From contig JACMQO010000074.1 in the NCBI GenBank assembly GCA_014376935.1, positions 1-57,057 of the forward strand: a stretch of DNA of 57,057 nt, written 5' to 3'. The notes below the pieces were generated by a model. It made no database searches, was not told the DNA's origin, and saw only the letters and a program-made list of their open reading frames with translations. Made by a program: the position numbers and the translations under genes. Below, one piece after another: positions 1 through 7,590 of this stretch. Positions within the stretch are counted from its first letter, which is position 1, and the number at the start of each line of letters is the position of its first letter. This DNA comes from Bdellovibrio sp. GTDB lineage: Bacteria; Bdellovibrionota; Bdellovibrionia; Bdellovibrionales; Bdellovibrionaceae.

Positions 1-446
1 TCGATCAAGACGGTAAGCCTGATTTCATTGCCGAAAATACGAAAGATGATGAAACATGTTTTATAAAATCTGATTTTAGTATTAAAAGTTGCGAACCCAT
101 CAGTTATACAAAAGCGTTTGGTTTTAATTACGAATTTTTTACTTCAAATGGAAAAAACAACACCGTCATCCTATTGGATCTATCCGGAGACGAAGATTCA
201 AGTGAGTTTACAATCAAAGAGTTTGAAGAAAAAACGTGGAAGTTGAAAACGGTCGCGACCGTGCTGCCAATAGTCGATTCAAAGACAAAGGCGCACAAGG
301 GGATTTTCTGGGGTTATCCTTGGGATATAACGGGGCTACAGACGAAAACCGAAAACCGTGAAGTTAAATTGTTAGCGCTATTTGGCCACAAGATGTTTGA
401 CGCGATCATGTCAGGTAAATTATTTTGTAAACGAAGATTTACGTGA
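1..446 (+). CDS. C-terminal part of a hypothetical FG-GAP/VCBS-like protein (5' end outside window)
   Basis: The frame that starts at base 3 is open from the window edge to a stop at 444-446, so the gene begins upstream. The first residues, DQDGKPDF, resemble the calcium-binding D-x-D-G-x-x-D loops of FG-GAP/VCBS repeat proteins, which are usually secreted. The rest (LLDLSGDED, then an EFEEKTWKLKTV segment) matches no family I recognise. The last 25 or so codons overlap, on the opposite strand, a sequence that reads as the start of an alpha/beta hydrolase. The original 3' end may therefore have been lost in a rearrangement near base 360, with the present stop fortuitous. Confidence 0.5.
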   Translation, partial: DQDGKPDFIAENTKDDETCFIKSDFSIKSCEPISYTKAFGFNYEFFTSNGKNNTVILLDLSGDEDSSEFTIKEFEEKTWKLKTVATVLPIVDSKTKAHKGIFWGYPWDITGLQTKTENREVKLLALFGHKMFDAIMSGKLFCKRRFT

Positions 447-529
447 AAGTGATTTTTAAATCCAGCCGTCTGATGCTGCCATAGGCGCTCATCGCATAAT
501 GTTCCCGGAAGAAATACAAAAGGTGTCAT
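365..529 (-). pseudogene. Remnant: N-terminus of an alpha/beta hydrolase
   Basis: Read leftward from the ATG at 527-529, the frame gives MTPFVFLPGTLCDERLWQHQ, then NHFHVNLR and LPDMIASNIL. The LPGTLCDERLW block is typical of the first strand and oxyanion loop of alpha/beta hydrolases related to carboxylesterases, and DMIAS fits the helix that follows. The similarity stops near base 370, well before any GxSxG nucleophile motif, so only about 50 of some 250 expected residues survive. It overlaps the end of the rightward reading frame at 1-446. Confidence 0.5.
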
Positions 530-643
530 GGCTATACAATAGAACGTGCAAGTCCATTTGAATAGGCGACTTGCCGTAAAAGATAAAATGTATCTAGGTG
601 TAAAAGGGTTGTTCGATTTTCTGCAGTAATTACCTGTCAAAAA

Positions 644-670
644 TGAACACAGTCGCGTAAGTGCCGATAA
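644..670 (+). promoter_or_regulatory. Possible sigma-28 (FliA-type) promoter
   Basis: TGAA at 644-647, a 15-base gap, and an exact GCCGATAA at 663-670 match the FliA consensus TAAA-N15-GCCGATAA with one mismatch. It lies about 40 bases before the start codon of the secreted EEP-family gene at 709. The match is by eye only. Confidence 0.35.
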
Positions 671-708
671 AGCCGTAGACTGCGAACTTTCTATAAAAAG
701 GTGGGTTT

Positions 709-1509
709 ATGAAATTGAAGTCAGCCGTATTTTTGGGTTTAGCTTTTGCGTTGCGCGCGTATGCCGATGACTCTTCAGTTTTGTGCCAGCAAGATCAGGT
801 GCGACAGCTTTCTTTTTCAAGGCAAGTTATCAGTCGCGTGAAGCCTTCAAACGAAGTCTCGTTAGTGACGTGGAACGCGCATAAGCTAGAAGATAAAAAT
901 TTCTTTTTTGATTTAAAAAAACTATCTGAAAGTTCTGATTTGTTGATGGTGCAAGAAGCCGTTCACACGACCGCATGGCAAGCGGCCTTTGCCTCGCATA
1001 TGCCTTTTGCGTTTAGCTTTAATAAAAGTTTTTGCTGGGATGATAAGGCCAATGGGGTGATGACGGCCTCAAGAATTGGATTAAACAACAATTTAGCCCT
1101 TTTATCGCCCGGAACTGAACCTGGATCTTTTACCCATAAGGTGACGGGGTATTCGCAGATTCTTGTGGGTGGAAAAGTGGTTCACGTGATCAATACGCAC
1201 GCTTTAAATTTTAACGTGGGAATTGCGTTCGAAGAACAAATAGATCATTTAGTGAAATTTATGGCGCAGCTTCAGGGCCCGATCATTTGGGCCGGTGATT
1301 TTAATACCTGGAACCCGTTACGAACTGATTATTTGAATGAAAAAGCCAAGACATTGGGATTAAGTCATGTTAATCCTGCGCGTGACAGTCGGTTCTTAGT
1401 TCTGGATCATATTTACGTACGAGGCTTCACAGCCATCTCGGCCGAAGTTTTAGATTTACAAAGTTCGGACCACTTTCCAATAAAAGCCACATTAAGATTA
1501 AATAATTAA
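709..1509 (+). CDS. Secreted endonuclease/exonuclease/phosphatase (EEP) family protein
   Basis: The 266-residue protein starts with a cleavable-looking signal peptide (MKLKSAVFLGLAFALRAYA). The mature part carries the EEP motifs in order: TWNAHK near residue 55, LMVQEA near 80, INTHAL near 152, the GDFNTW metal/catalytic block near 193, LDHIYVRG near 232, and SDHFPI near the end. These are the residues that bind Mg2+ and attack a phosphodiester in DNase I, exonuclease III and sphingomyelinase relatives. Export suggests it acts on extracellular or prey nucleic acid or lipid, but the substrate cannot be told from sequence. AAAAAGGTGGG lies just before the ATG. A sigma-28-like promoter lies upstream. 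Confidence 0.85.
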   Translation: MKLKSAVFLGLAFALRAYADDSSVLCQQDQVRQLSFSRQVISRVKPSNEVSLVTWNAHKLEDKNFFFDLKKLSESSDLLMVQEAVHTTAWQAAFASHMPFAFSFNKSFCWDDKANGVMTASRIGLNNNLALLSPGTEPGSFTHKVTGYSQILVGGKVVHVINTHALNFNVGIAFEEQIDHLVKFMAQLQGPIIWAGDFNTWNPLRTDYLNEKAKTLGLSHVNPARDSRFLVLDHIYVRGFTAISAEVLDLQSSDHFPIKATLRLNN

Positions 1510-1546
1510 AGAGCTTATTAAAATAGAAGCTTATAGATAGGACCCC

Positions 1547-1894
1547 ATGAAAAAGAATTTTAGTTTAACAGCACCGAATAAAAAACCTGATCGCCAAGTC
1601 GAATGGGTGAAACACGAAATCAACAAGTACTTAGGCCGTGAACGCCGTAAAACTTTACCCGAAGGTGTTGATTACTGGGACTTTGATTGTAAGTTCGGAG
1701 CCGACGAAAGCTCGGCCGCAGTCATTCATGTCAGCGAAATCGGTAAAAAAATCGACGGCATCGTTTTAGAAAATAGACCTTCATTTTACATTGAAATTTT
1801 AGCGAAACAAGCTAAGCGTTTAAAGCGTGATGCGGTATCTGTTGATAATGAATCAGAGGATGGCGAATCAGATAACGAGCAATCAGAAGATTAA
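1547..1894 (+). CDS. DUF6172 family protein
   Basis: The 115-residue product has the hallmark blocks of DUF6172: an MKKNFSLTAP start, VKHEINKYLGRERRK, LPEGVDYWDFDCKFG, and YIEILAK near residue 82. It is a small, charged, soluble protein with an acidic tail (DNESEDGESDNEQSED) that looks disordered. The family has no established function known to me. It follows the EEP gene by 37 bases and precedes the ycaO-like gene by 51 bases in the same direction, so co-transcription is possible. Confidence 0.8.
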   Translation: MKKNFSLTAPNKKPDRQVEWVKHEINKYLGRERRKTLPEGVDYWDFDCKFGADESSAAVIHVSEIGKKIDGIVLENRPSFYIEILAKQAKRLKRDAVSVDNESEDGESDNEQSED

Positions 1895-1945
1895 TTCTTC
1901 CGTTCTAGTTGACGGGTCATCCATTCAAAAATTACCCTGAACGCT

Positions 1946-3271
1946 ATGAATTTTTTGAAATCAAAGCGCCAAGAACTAGAACGGCAACATACCCTGAACG
2001 AGCTTAAGCTTGCTCTGAAGCAAAAAGAGCAGGTCGTGTACCGCGAAAACGGAAACCGGCATGCGAACGGGAAAACGTTTTTAAAAAAGATTGAACAGAT
2101 CGCGCCAAAAATTGGAGTTACGCGAAACGCCGATATTTCTTATTTGGGGCATGCTCCGTACCCGGTCATTCAAAGTTGCCGCCCGAATTATTTAACCCAT
2201 TCTAGCTTTGGGCAAAATTCGGGGGCTCAAGGCAAAGGGCGAAATCAAACCCAAGCTACGATTTCATGTTTGATGGAAACCATTGAAGGTTTTTGTTGTG
2301 AACCCCGTAACCCCGAACTGATCCGCGCCAGTTATGATTTTTTAAAAGACCACAAGCTAGTCTATGATCCCCGAAAGTTTGTTCGTGACAGAAGCTTAGT
2401 CGCGCCGAATTTAAAAGAATCTTTCATGTGGACTCCCGCGTACTGTTTAGTTAGTCAGCTTGAGGTTTTGGTTCCGGCGGAACTGATTTATTTTCCATTT
2501 TTAGCAGCCGATTATGAAACGCGCAGTTTGTTTCCAAGTGGCACGAATGGTTTAGCGTCGGGATCGACGTATCTAGAGGCGACGATTCATGCCCTTTACG
2601 AAGTGATTGAAAGAAATTATATTTTTCATTTTGAAACGGGCGACATCAAAATTGAAGCTTTGTACGATCAAGAAATAGAAGACGTAAGCCTTCGTCAATT
2701 TAAGAAACAGATGGCGAACGAATATGAAGTTCAGTTTTATGCTTTAGAGCATCAGCAAAATAAAAACTTACCGTGCATCCTTTGTGCTGTTGTTAGTCAG
2801 GGTGAAACGCACTTAGGCTGGGGACTTTCAGGAACGGTCGATATTTCGATAAGCCGCGCTTTTAGCGAAGCGCTTCAAAGCCTAGCGGCAAATATCAGCG
2901 GCACTCGAGAAGACTTAGCTTCGAACGAAACTGATGGAATGTCTAAAGGTGAAAACGATATCTTTGATAAAACACCCCAGCCGCAAAAAAGAACCTTGCG
3001 AATAAAAGATTATAAAAAGCGTGTTCACGATCAAATATTTAAATCTTTAAACGAAGAATTAGATTTCATTTTAAAGTGGTTGCGGCAGCGCGGATGCACG
3101 AATGTATTTGTGGCCAACTTAACCCGGGTGGGGGTCGATGTTCCAGTCGTTAAGGTGGTTATTCCGGGGTTTGAAGTTCCTCAGGCGTATAAGGTAATAA
3201 ATACGGGAACTCAGCTTGATGTTTATAAAAAGAAATTCCCAAATATCGGGATTAAGGGTTTTTATGCCTAA
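1946..3271 (+). CDS. YcaO-family ATP-dependent peptide backbone-modifying enzyme (likely thioamide-forming)
   Basis: The 441-residue protein has the YcaO ATP/Mg2+ signature blocks: SGAQGKGR at 92-99, SCLMETIE at 107-114, HALYEVIERN at 215-224, AFSEALQ at 305-311 and GTRED at 319-323. YcaO enzymes phosphorylate a backbone amide oxygen so that a nucleophile can replace it. With a TfuA partner the usual product is a thioamide. The first 60 residues are charged and helical and are not part of the core. No strong Shine-Dalgarno precedes the ATG at 1946, so the start is the weakest part of the call. The tfuA-like gene overlaps its last bases, and a candidate precursor and sulfur carrier genes follow. 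A heterocyclase role is less likely because no cyclodehydratase partner or oxidase is present. Confidence 0.85.
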   Translation: MNFLKSKRQELERQHTLNELKLALKQKEQVVYRENGNRHANGKTFLKKIEQIAPKIGVTRNADISYLGHAPYPVIQSCRPNYLTHSSFGQNSGAQGKGRNQTQATISCLMETIEGFCCEPRNPELIRASYDFLKDHKLVYDPRKFVRDRSLVAPNLKESFMWTPAYCLVSQLEVLVPAELIYFPFLAADYETRSLFPSGTNGLASGSTYLEATIHALYEVIERNYIFHFETGDIKIEALYDQEIEDVSLRQFKKQMANEYEVQFYALEHQQNKNLPCILCAVVSQGETHLGWGLSGTVDISISRAFSEALQSLAANISGTREDLASNETDGMSKGENDIFDKTPQPQKRTLRIKDYKKRVHDQIFKSLNEELDFILKWLRQRGCTNVFVANLTRVGVDVPVVKVVIPGFEVPQAYKVINTGTQLDVYKKKFPNIGIKGFYA

Positions 3272-3938
3272 AATAAAAATTTACGCGGGCTTAAGTGTAT
3301 CAGAAAAAATCGTAAAAAAATATTTGCCGCAGGCGCAGTTTTCAAAACCCATCAAAAGAAATGATCTTTATGACGATCTAAAAAATGGCGTGCAAGTGAT
3401 CGGCATCATTGATGGAGAATTTCTGCAAAGTCTTTCTGTTAGTCCCACCGAAATTCACGACGTCTTACGTTGCGGTGTTTCGGTCTACGGGGCGTCTAGT
3501 ATGGGGGCCATGCGGGCGGCTGAACTTTCAGAATATGGAATGGTCGGTTGCGGAGAAATTTTTGAACATATCCAGAGTGATTCTTATTTTCGTGATGATA
3601 AGTTAGGGCAAATTTATTTTGAGGGAATGGGTATTGAAAGTATACCCTTTGTTGATTTCTATATGGGCGCCAAGGGTTTAGTTCGGCGCGGAGTTGTGTC
3701 AAAAGCGCACGCGAATCTGTTGATAGAAGTTTACCTAGACCTTCATTTCTCGCGGCGTAATTTCAGTTCATTAGAGGCCATCGTTCGCAAGCATGCCAAC
3801 GGGGCTAAGTTGTTGATCTCAGTAAAAAAGATCAGAAACCAAATGGTGTACCAAAAAAGAGCGGACGGAATTTCATTGTTAAAGCACATTGCGAAAAATT
3901 TAGCCTTACATGATAAACAATTGCGGTTACTTTTTTGA
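3264..3938 (+). CDS. TfuA-like protein, partner of YcaO in thioamidation
   Basis: The 224-residue product has the TfuA core motif GASSMGAMRAAEL at residues 76-88, with the GMVGCGEIFE stretch close behind. In characterised systems TfuA hydrolyses a thiocarboxylated ThiS-like protein through a Ser-Lys pair to release sulfide, and it helps YcaO bind its substrate. The Ser of the SSMG block is the likely nucleophile here (inference). The ATG at 3264 was chosen because the protein then begins MPKIKIYAG, as in the family, and it overlaps the ycaO stop (3269-3271), which suggests translational coupling. An in-frame ATG at 3216 would add 16 unlikely residues. Confidence 0.85.
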   Translation: MPKIKIYAGLSVSEKIVKKYLPQAQFSKPIKRNDLYDDLKNGVQVIGIIDGEFLQSLSVSPTEIHDVLRCGVSVYGASSMGAMRAAELSEYGMVGCGEIFEHIQSDSYFRDDKLGQIYFEGMGIESIPFVDFYMGAKGLVRRGVVSKAHANLLIEVYLDLHFSRRNFSSLEAIVRKHANGAKLLISVKKIRNQMVYQKRADGISLLKHIAKNLALHDKQLRLLF

Positions 3939-3954
3939 ACCGTCGTGGTACTCT

Positions 3955-4002
3955 ATGAAAACAAAATGTCAGCCTAAACCCATGCAACAGAAGGATGAAT
4001 AA
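3955..4002 (+). other. 15-codon upstream ORF joined to the candidate precursor gene by TAATG
   Basis: ATG at 3955 opens MKTKCQPKPMQQKDE, and its TAA stop shares one base with the ATG of the next gene. Such an arrangement can couple translation. No good ribosome-binding site precedes it, so it may be chance. Confidence 0.2.
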
Positions 4003-4169
4003 TGAGAAAAAATGTTAAAGCTAATTTAGAACAACTTAATGAAAGCCCTCTTAAAACGATCGGGTCAGCAAAAGCAGACGGAAGTTCTGTGAAAAATGGA
4101 ACGATGGGTTGCCATGCGAACGTTGTTAAAAAGGGAACGATGGGCGCAATGGCTCAAGCGAAAAAATAG
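4002..4169 (+). CDS. Candidate RiPP precursor peptide with 12-residue repeat
   Basis: This 55-codon gene sits 63 bases after tfuA and is preceded by AAGGA at 3991-3995, well spaced from its ATG. The peptide is basic. Residues 31-42 begin KNGTMG and 43-54 begin KKGTMG, an exact 12-residue period, while residues 1-30 look like a leader (NLEQLNESPLKTIG). The single Cys (37) and His (38) follow the first GTMG. A Gly-rich repeated C-terminus behind a polar leader, next to YcaO and TfuA, is what one expects of a thioamidated RiPP precursor. No peptidase or exporter gene is adjacent. The identity of the modified residues is unknown; the Gly-containing GTMG motif is my guess. Confidence 0.6.
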   Translation: MRKNVKANLEQLNESPLKTIGSAKADGSSVKNGTMGCHANVVKKGTMGAMAQAKK

Positions 4170-4195
4170 TTTTATAATTCAATTTTGATAGTCTT

Positions 4196-4222
4196 AAAAA
4201 ACCGTCGTCATGACGGTTTTTT
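4196..4222 (+). terminator. Rho-independent terminator after the candidate precursor gene
   Basis: AAAAACCGTC and GACGGTTTTT form a 10-bp stem around a 5-base loop, followed by a T run. It separates ycaO-tfuA-precursor from the rhodanese-ThiF gene, so the two groups are probably transcribed separately or joined only by read-through. Confidence 0.8.
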
Positions 4223-4266
4223 AATTTCCATTGATCGTTTTGTTCGCGATCGGTTACCATATAAAG

Positions 4267-5421
4267 ATGAAACAGACTCTACAAGAACGCCTTCTTTTTT
4301 TAAATAAAACAATTGCTAAAATTTCAGCCTTAGAATTAAAGGCCAGCTTGGATCAAGTCAAATTGATCGATATCCGTGAAGAGTCTGAGTGGCTTGACGG
4401 AAAAATTCCGACGGCAGAAACGGTGCCGCGTGGATTTTTAGAATTGCGGATTGAAAATATAGCGCCGAAACGCGATCAAGCCATTGTTTTGTACTGTGCT
4501 GGCGGCACCAGATCTGTTTTAGCCGCGCAAAGTTTAATCGAAATGGGTTACACGCAGGTGCGATCTTTAGATGATGGAATAAAAGGTTGGAAAGACCAAG
4601 GACAAGCCCTTGAAGCGCTACCGCGAATCGATTTATCTTACCAACAAAGGTATTCAGCGCAGATGCGTTTACCGCAAGTCGGGCTTGAAGGACAAAAAAA
4701 ATTATCTGCGGCTAAAGTTTTAATCGTGGGGGCTGGTGGGTTAGGTTCTCCGGCGGCTTTTTATTTGGCGGCGGCCGGGGTCGGAACAATCGGTATTATT
4801 GATGATGACGTCGTTGATCTTAGTAATTTGCAAAGACAGATTTTGCACACCACAGACCGGGTTGGACTTTCGAAAGTCGATTCGGCGCAAATGACTTTAA
4901 AAAATTTAAATCCGAACCTGCAAATTAATGCTTACAAGATGCGGTTAACGGATAAAAATATTGATCAAATTTTACCTGAATATGATGTCATCGTGGATGG
5001 CTGCGATAATTTCGATACGCGTTTTTTAGTGAATGATGCCTGCCTTAAACATAAAAAAGTGAACGTTCACGGTTCAATTTTCTGGTTCGAAGGGCAAGCC
5101 ACCGTTTTTTGTGCCAAGGATGGTCCATGTTATCGTTGTCTACACCCCGAGCGGCCGACGGCAGACATGGCCCCGAACTGTGCCGAGGCGGGTGTGCTAG
5201 GGGTTCTGCCGGGGATCATCGGTCTGATCGAAGCGACCGAAGTCATTAAACTCATTTTGGGTCTTGGGGTCAGTTTAGTGGGGCGGCTTTTACTTTATGA
5301 TTCATTGCAGATGGAGTTTCGTGAATTAAACGTTCGAAAAAACAAAGATTGTGTGGCCTGTGGGAATCCAGAAAACATAAAATACCAAAAGGCTTCAACG
5401 GCCTGCGAAGTAAAGGCGTAA
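4267..5421 (+). CDS. Rhodanese-ThiF/MoeB fusion, E1-like sulfur-carrier activating enzyme
   Basis: Residues 15-118 form a rhodanese domain with the persulfide Cys in CAGGTRS (77-83). Residues 130-384 are a ThiF/MoeB/HesA adenylyltransferase with GAGGLGSP (155-162), NLQRQ (187-191), CDNFDTR, a CYRC...CVAC zinc site and the PNCAEAGVLG Cys. Such proteins adenylate the C-terminal Gly-Gly of a ubiquitin-like carrier and turn it into a thiocarboxylate. In MOCS3/MoeZ the rhodanese is C-terminal; here the order is reversed. ATG 4267 gives a normal N-terminus, while an in-frame start at 4231 would begin just after the terminator. The carrier gene follows after two bases. It could serve thioamidation, cysteine or cofactor synthesis. 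Confidence 0.85.
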   Translation: MKQTLQERLLFLNKTIAKISALELKASLDQVKLIDIREESEWLDGKIPTAETVPRGFLELRIENIAPKRDQAIVLYCAGGTRSVLAAQSLIEMGYTQVRSLDDGIKGWKDQGQALEALPRIDLSYQQRYSAQMRLPQVGLEGQKKLSAAKVLIVGAGGLGSPAAFYLAAAGVGTIGIIDDDVVDLSNLQRQILHTTDRVGLSKVDSAQMTLKNLNPNLQINAYKMRLTDKNIDQILPEYDVIVDGCDNFDTRFLVNDACLKHKKVNVHGSIFWFEGQATVFCAKDGPCYRCLHPERPTADMAPNCAEAGVLGVLPGIIGLIEATEVIKLILGLGVSLVGRLLLYDSLQMEFRELNVRKNKDCVACGNPENIKYQKASTACEVKA

Positions 5422-5423
5422 AG

Positions 5424-5696
5424 ATGGCAAAAATGATATTGGCTCCGGCTTTTCAAAAAATCACGCAGGGTGAAAAATGGGTCAAAGTAGAAAGTTCTAC
5501 TTTGATTGAAGCGATTCATGAGTTGGATCAAAAGTACCCCGGAATCAAAAGTAAAATTGTGGGTGATGCCGGTCAAATTTTAAATTATGTTTCTATTTTT
5601 TTAGGAAAAGAAGACGTCCGCTATTTACAAGGATTAAAAACAAAACTAGAGCCCCTTGACGAAGTCAGCATTCTGGTCGCCATAGCCGGGGGTTAG
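5424..5696 (+). CDS. Ubiquitin-like sulfur carrier protein (CysO/MoaD/ThiS family)
   Basis: The 90-residue protein ends in Ala-Gly-Gly, the site that is adenylated and thiocarboxylated by an E1-like enzyme. The pattern YPGI near residue 40, EDVRYLQGL near 66-74 and DEVSILVAIAGG at the end fits the CysO branch of the beta-grasp carriers. It starts two bases after the rhodanese-ThiF stop, with AAGGCG as ribosome-binding site, so the two are made together. In YcaO-TfuA systems a ThiS-like thiocarboxylate is the sulfur donor, which makes this the obvious candidate here. In other bacteria CysO feeds CysM for cysteine synthesis; no cysM lies in this window. Confidence 0.85.
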   Translation: MAKMILAPAFQKITQGEKWVKVESSTLIEAIHELDQKYPGIKSKIVGDAGQILNYVSIFLGKEDVRYLQGLKTKLEPLDEVSILVAIAGG

Positions 5697-5807
5697 AATA
5701 TATTTAACGTACTGTGAAATCTACGTACCTGAAGGCTCTGTCTGGTTACGTCATAACGTTTGCTAAACAATAACCGTTCAGCAATTTTTATCTAAACTGA
5801 AGCAAAA

Positions 5808-5891
5808 ATGAAAAACGTGTTTAATTTACTGATCGCCACAATCTTTGTATCGGTCACAGCTTTCGCCTTAGTGTATGTCGGCTGGATATAA
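5808..5891 (+). CDS. Possible 27-codon single-pass membrane peptide
   Basis: ATG at 5808 opens a short frame, MKNVFNLLIATIFV then SVTAFALVYVGWI, which is almost entirely hydrophobic and could be a membrane peptide or an orphaned signal sequence. There is no strong Shine-Dalgarno. It lies in the gap of about 260 bases between the carrier gene and the convergent phosphatase gene, where I see nothing else. Confidence 0.25.
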   Translation: MKNVFNLLIATIFVSVTAFALVYVGWI

Positions 5892-5957
5892 CTTTGGAAT
5901 TCGCGGCGATGATTTAGGTTAGCTTTGGCGTAATTCATCTTCAAATTCTGGCGCGTA

Positions 5958-7547
5958 CTAAAAAATTTCTTTTAACACGCGTCCTGAACTTGTCGCTGGC
6001 GGTAATACGCCTAATAAAAAAGATAACGTCGGCGCTAGGTCGACGATGTGAACTTGCTCGGGGTGTACGGCTGGTTGAATGTTTTTTCCAAATAGCACTA
6101 ACGGCACCATACGGTCGTAAGAAAAACCGGTCATGTGGGTCGCAAAGTTTTCGTCTTTCTCCATAAAAAATGGGCGCGGAATAATAATGACGTCGCCACT
6201 GATACCGGGGATGTATTGTTTTTTAAGTTGTTCGGCTAAAAAGCCTGGCGGGTATTGACCGTTTTGAATGTCGCTGGCGGTAGCGACGGCAAAGACTCCG
6301 GGTAAATCTTGAAGAGCTATTTGAAATTCTTTTTCAACATCTGCTTTTTTTAACTTTTTTTCATCTAAGACAACTTGATTAATATAAAATTGAAACGAAT
6401 GAGACGCCGCAATCCATTCGCCTTTACTTGATGTTCCGAATTTATTATTTAAGTGACTGTATATTTTTTTGTATAGGTCTAGGTAATCTAGCTTTCCAGA
6501 AGAAAGCTTCGATTTTTGCGCGTAATCGGTCGAAGGCGCAACGCCGTGATCGGCCGTTAACACAACCACCACATCTTTAAATGATGAGCCCATATGCTTC
6601 TTCAGCGTCTTTAAAAACTTTGCGATTTGTTGATCTTCATAAATGGTTAGCTCTTCAACTTCACGCGCGTTCGGTCCAAATAGATGACCTAACATATCGT
6701 GGGTGGAAAGACTTAAGGCTAAAATATCTGTTGCGGGCCCGTGACCTAAGTTTTCTGATTTTAGGGCTTCGGTCGCGGCATCGAAAGAGACTTGCACGCC
6801 GTAGTTTAAACTTAATCCTAATTTCGTATTGGGTTTAAATTTTTTCTGAAACCCAGTGCTGTTTGTATCACTTAGACCATTTCCGGGGCCGGTCGCAGAC
6901 CAGGTTTTTTCGGTGGTCGCATCGGCTTGAAGTTTTTTATTTAAACCTAAAACCCAGGGCGGTAAATTTTTGGTGTAGTAATCACTGGTGCGCCAAGTAA
7001 ATGTTTTATAATCCATCCAAAGTGCTAAATCAGCCCGGTGCCCCGCAAGCATCACGGCTGATCTGTCTTTTAATGCGATGCCAATGACTTTTGATTTATA
7101 CCCGGCATTTTTTAGTTCATCACCAACAGTCGTCGTTTTTAAGGCGCGCGGAGAAATTCCAAATTCGTCGTCTTCAGCGCAGTAACGCATTTTTTTAGTT
7201 TTACGATCATACCAGTCATTTAAGGGAATCCCCATCATCACGGGATACGAACCCGTTGAAATCATGGCGTGGCCGGGGCAGGTCATCGATTGCAAAACAT
7301 CGTATTCCGCAAACGGGTAGTAGGCCCCTTCAGACATTAAAAACTGAAACCCGCCGATTTCACCTTTTGTTTTTGGTTTAATAAATTTATCTTTAAAGCG
7401 GGTCAAGTAGTCGGCGCGAAATTGATCGATGACGATCACGACGACTAATTTCGGAGGGCTTTGAAATTGCGTTAAAGTTAGCTTTGCGTGTACCAGTTCT
7501 GAAATAAAAAGAGTGGCGCAAAGAAGTGTAAAAAACCATGAACGCAT
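5958..7547 (-). CDS. Secreted alkaline phosphatase superfamily protein (PafA-like)
   Basis: The 529-residue protein begins with a signal peptide (cleavage near VHA, residue 21). VVIVIDQFRADYL holds the first metal-binding Asp, SMTCPGHA contains the Thr nucleophile seen in PafA-type phosphatases (Ser in E. coli PhoA), LSTHDMLGH gives the Asp/His metal ligands, and LTADHG the second Asp-His pair. It should release phosphate from phosphomonoesters in the periplasm or outside the cell. A nucleotide pyrophosphatase/phosphodiesterase role cannot be excluded. It is transcribed leftward behind the beta-propeller-like gene, with a gap of about 40 bases. Confidence 0.85.
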   Translation of the reverse strand: MRSWFFTLLCATLFISELVHAKLTLTQFQSPPKLVVVIVIDQFRADYLTRFKDKFIKPKTKGEIGGFQFLMSEGAYYPFAEYDVLQSMTCPGHAMISTGSYPVMMGIPLNDWYDRKTKKMRYCAEDDEFGISPRALKTTTVGDELKNAGYKSKVIGIALKDRSAVMLAGHRADLALWMDYKTFTWRTSDYYTKNLPPWVLGLNKKLQADATTEKTWSATGPGNGLSDTNSTGFQKKFKPNTKLGLSLNYGVQVSFDAATEALKSENLGHGPATDILALSLSTHDMLGHLFGPNAREVEELTIYEDQQIAKFLKTLKKHMGSSFKDVVVVLTADHGVAPSTDYAQKSKLSSGKLDYLDLYKKIYSHLNNKFGTSSKGEWIAASHSFQFYINQVVLDEKKLKKADVEKEFQIALQDLPGVFAVATASDIQNGQYPPGFLAEQLKKQYIPGISGDVIIIPRPFFMEKDENFATHMTGFSYDRMVPLVLFGKNIQPAVHPEQVHIVDLAPTLSFLLGVLPPATSSGRVLKEIF

Positions 7548-7590
7548 GTAAAGCTCCTGAAGACATAAAATCGGATAAAGACCCTGTTAC

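Noticed and set aside
530-640. Upstream part of the 108-codon leftward frame ending at 314
   Set aside because: Only the segment from the ATG at 529 resembles a protein family; residues before it (640-530) look random and have no ribosome-binding site.
1934-2000. Repeat ACCCTGAACG at 1934 and 1991 near the ycaO start
   Set aside because: Only 10 bases, one copy inside coding sequence, no further copies; probably chance.
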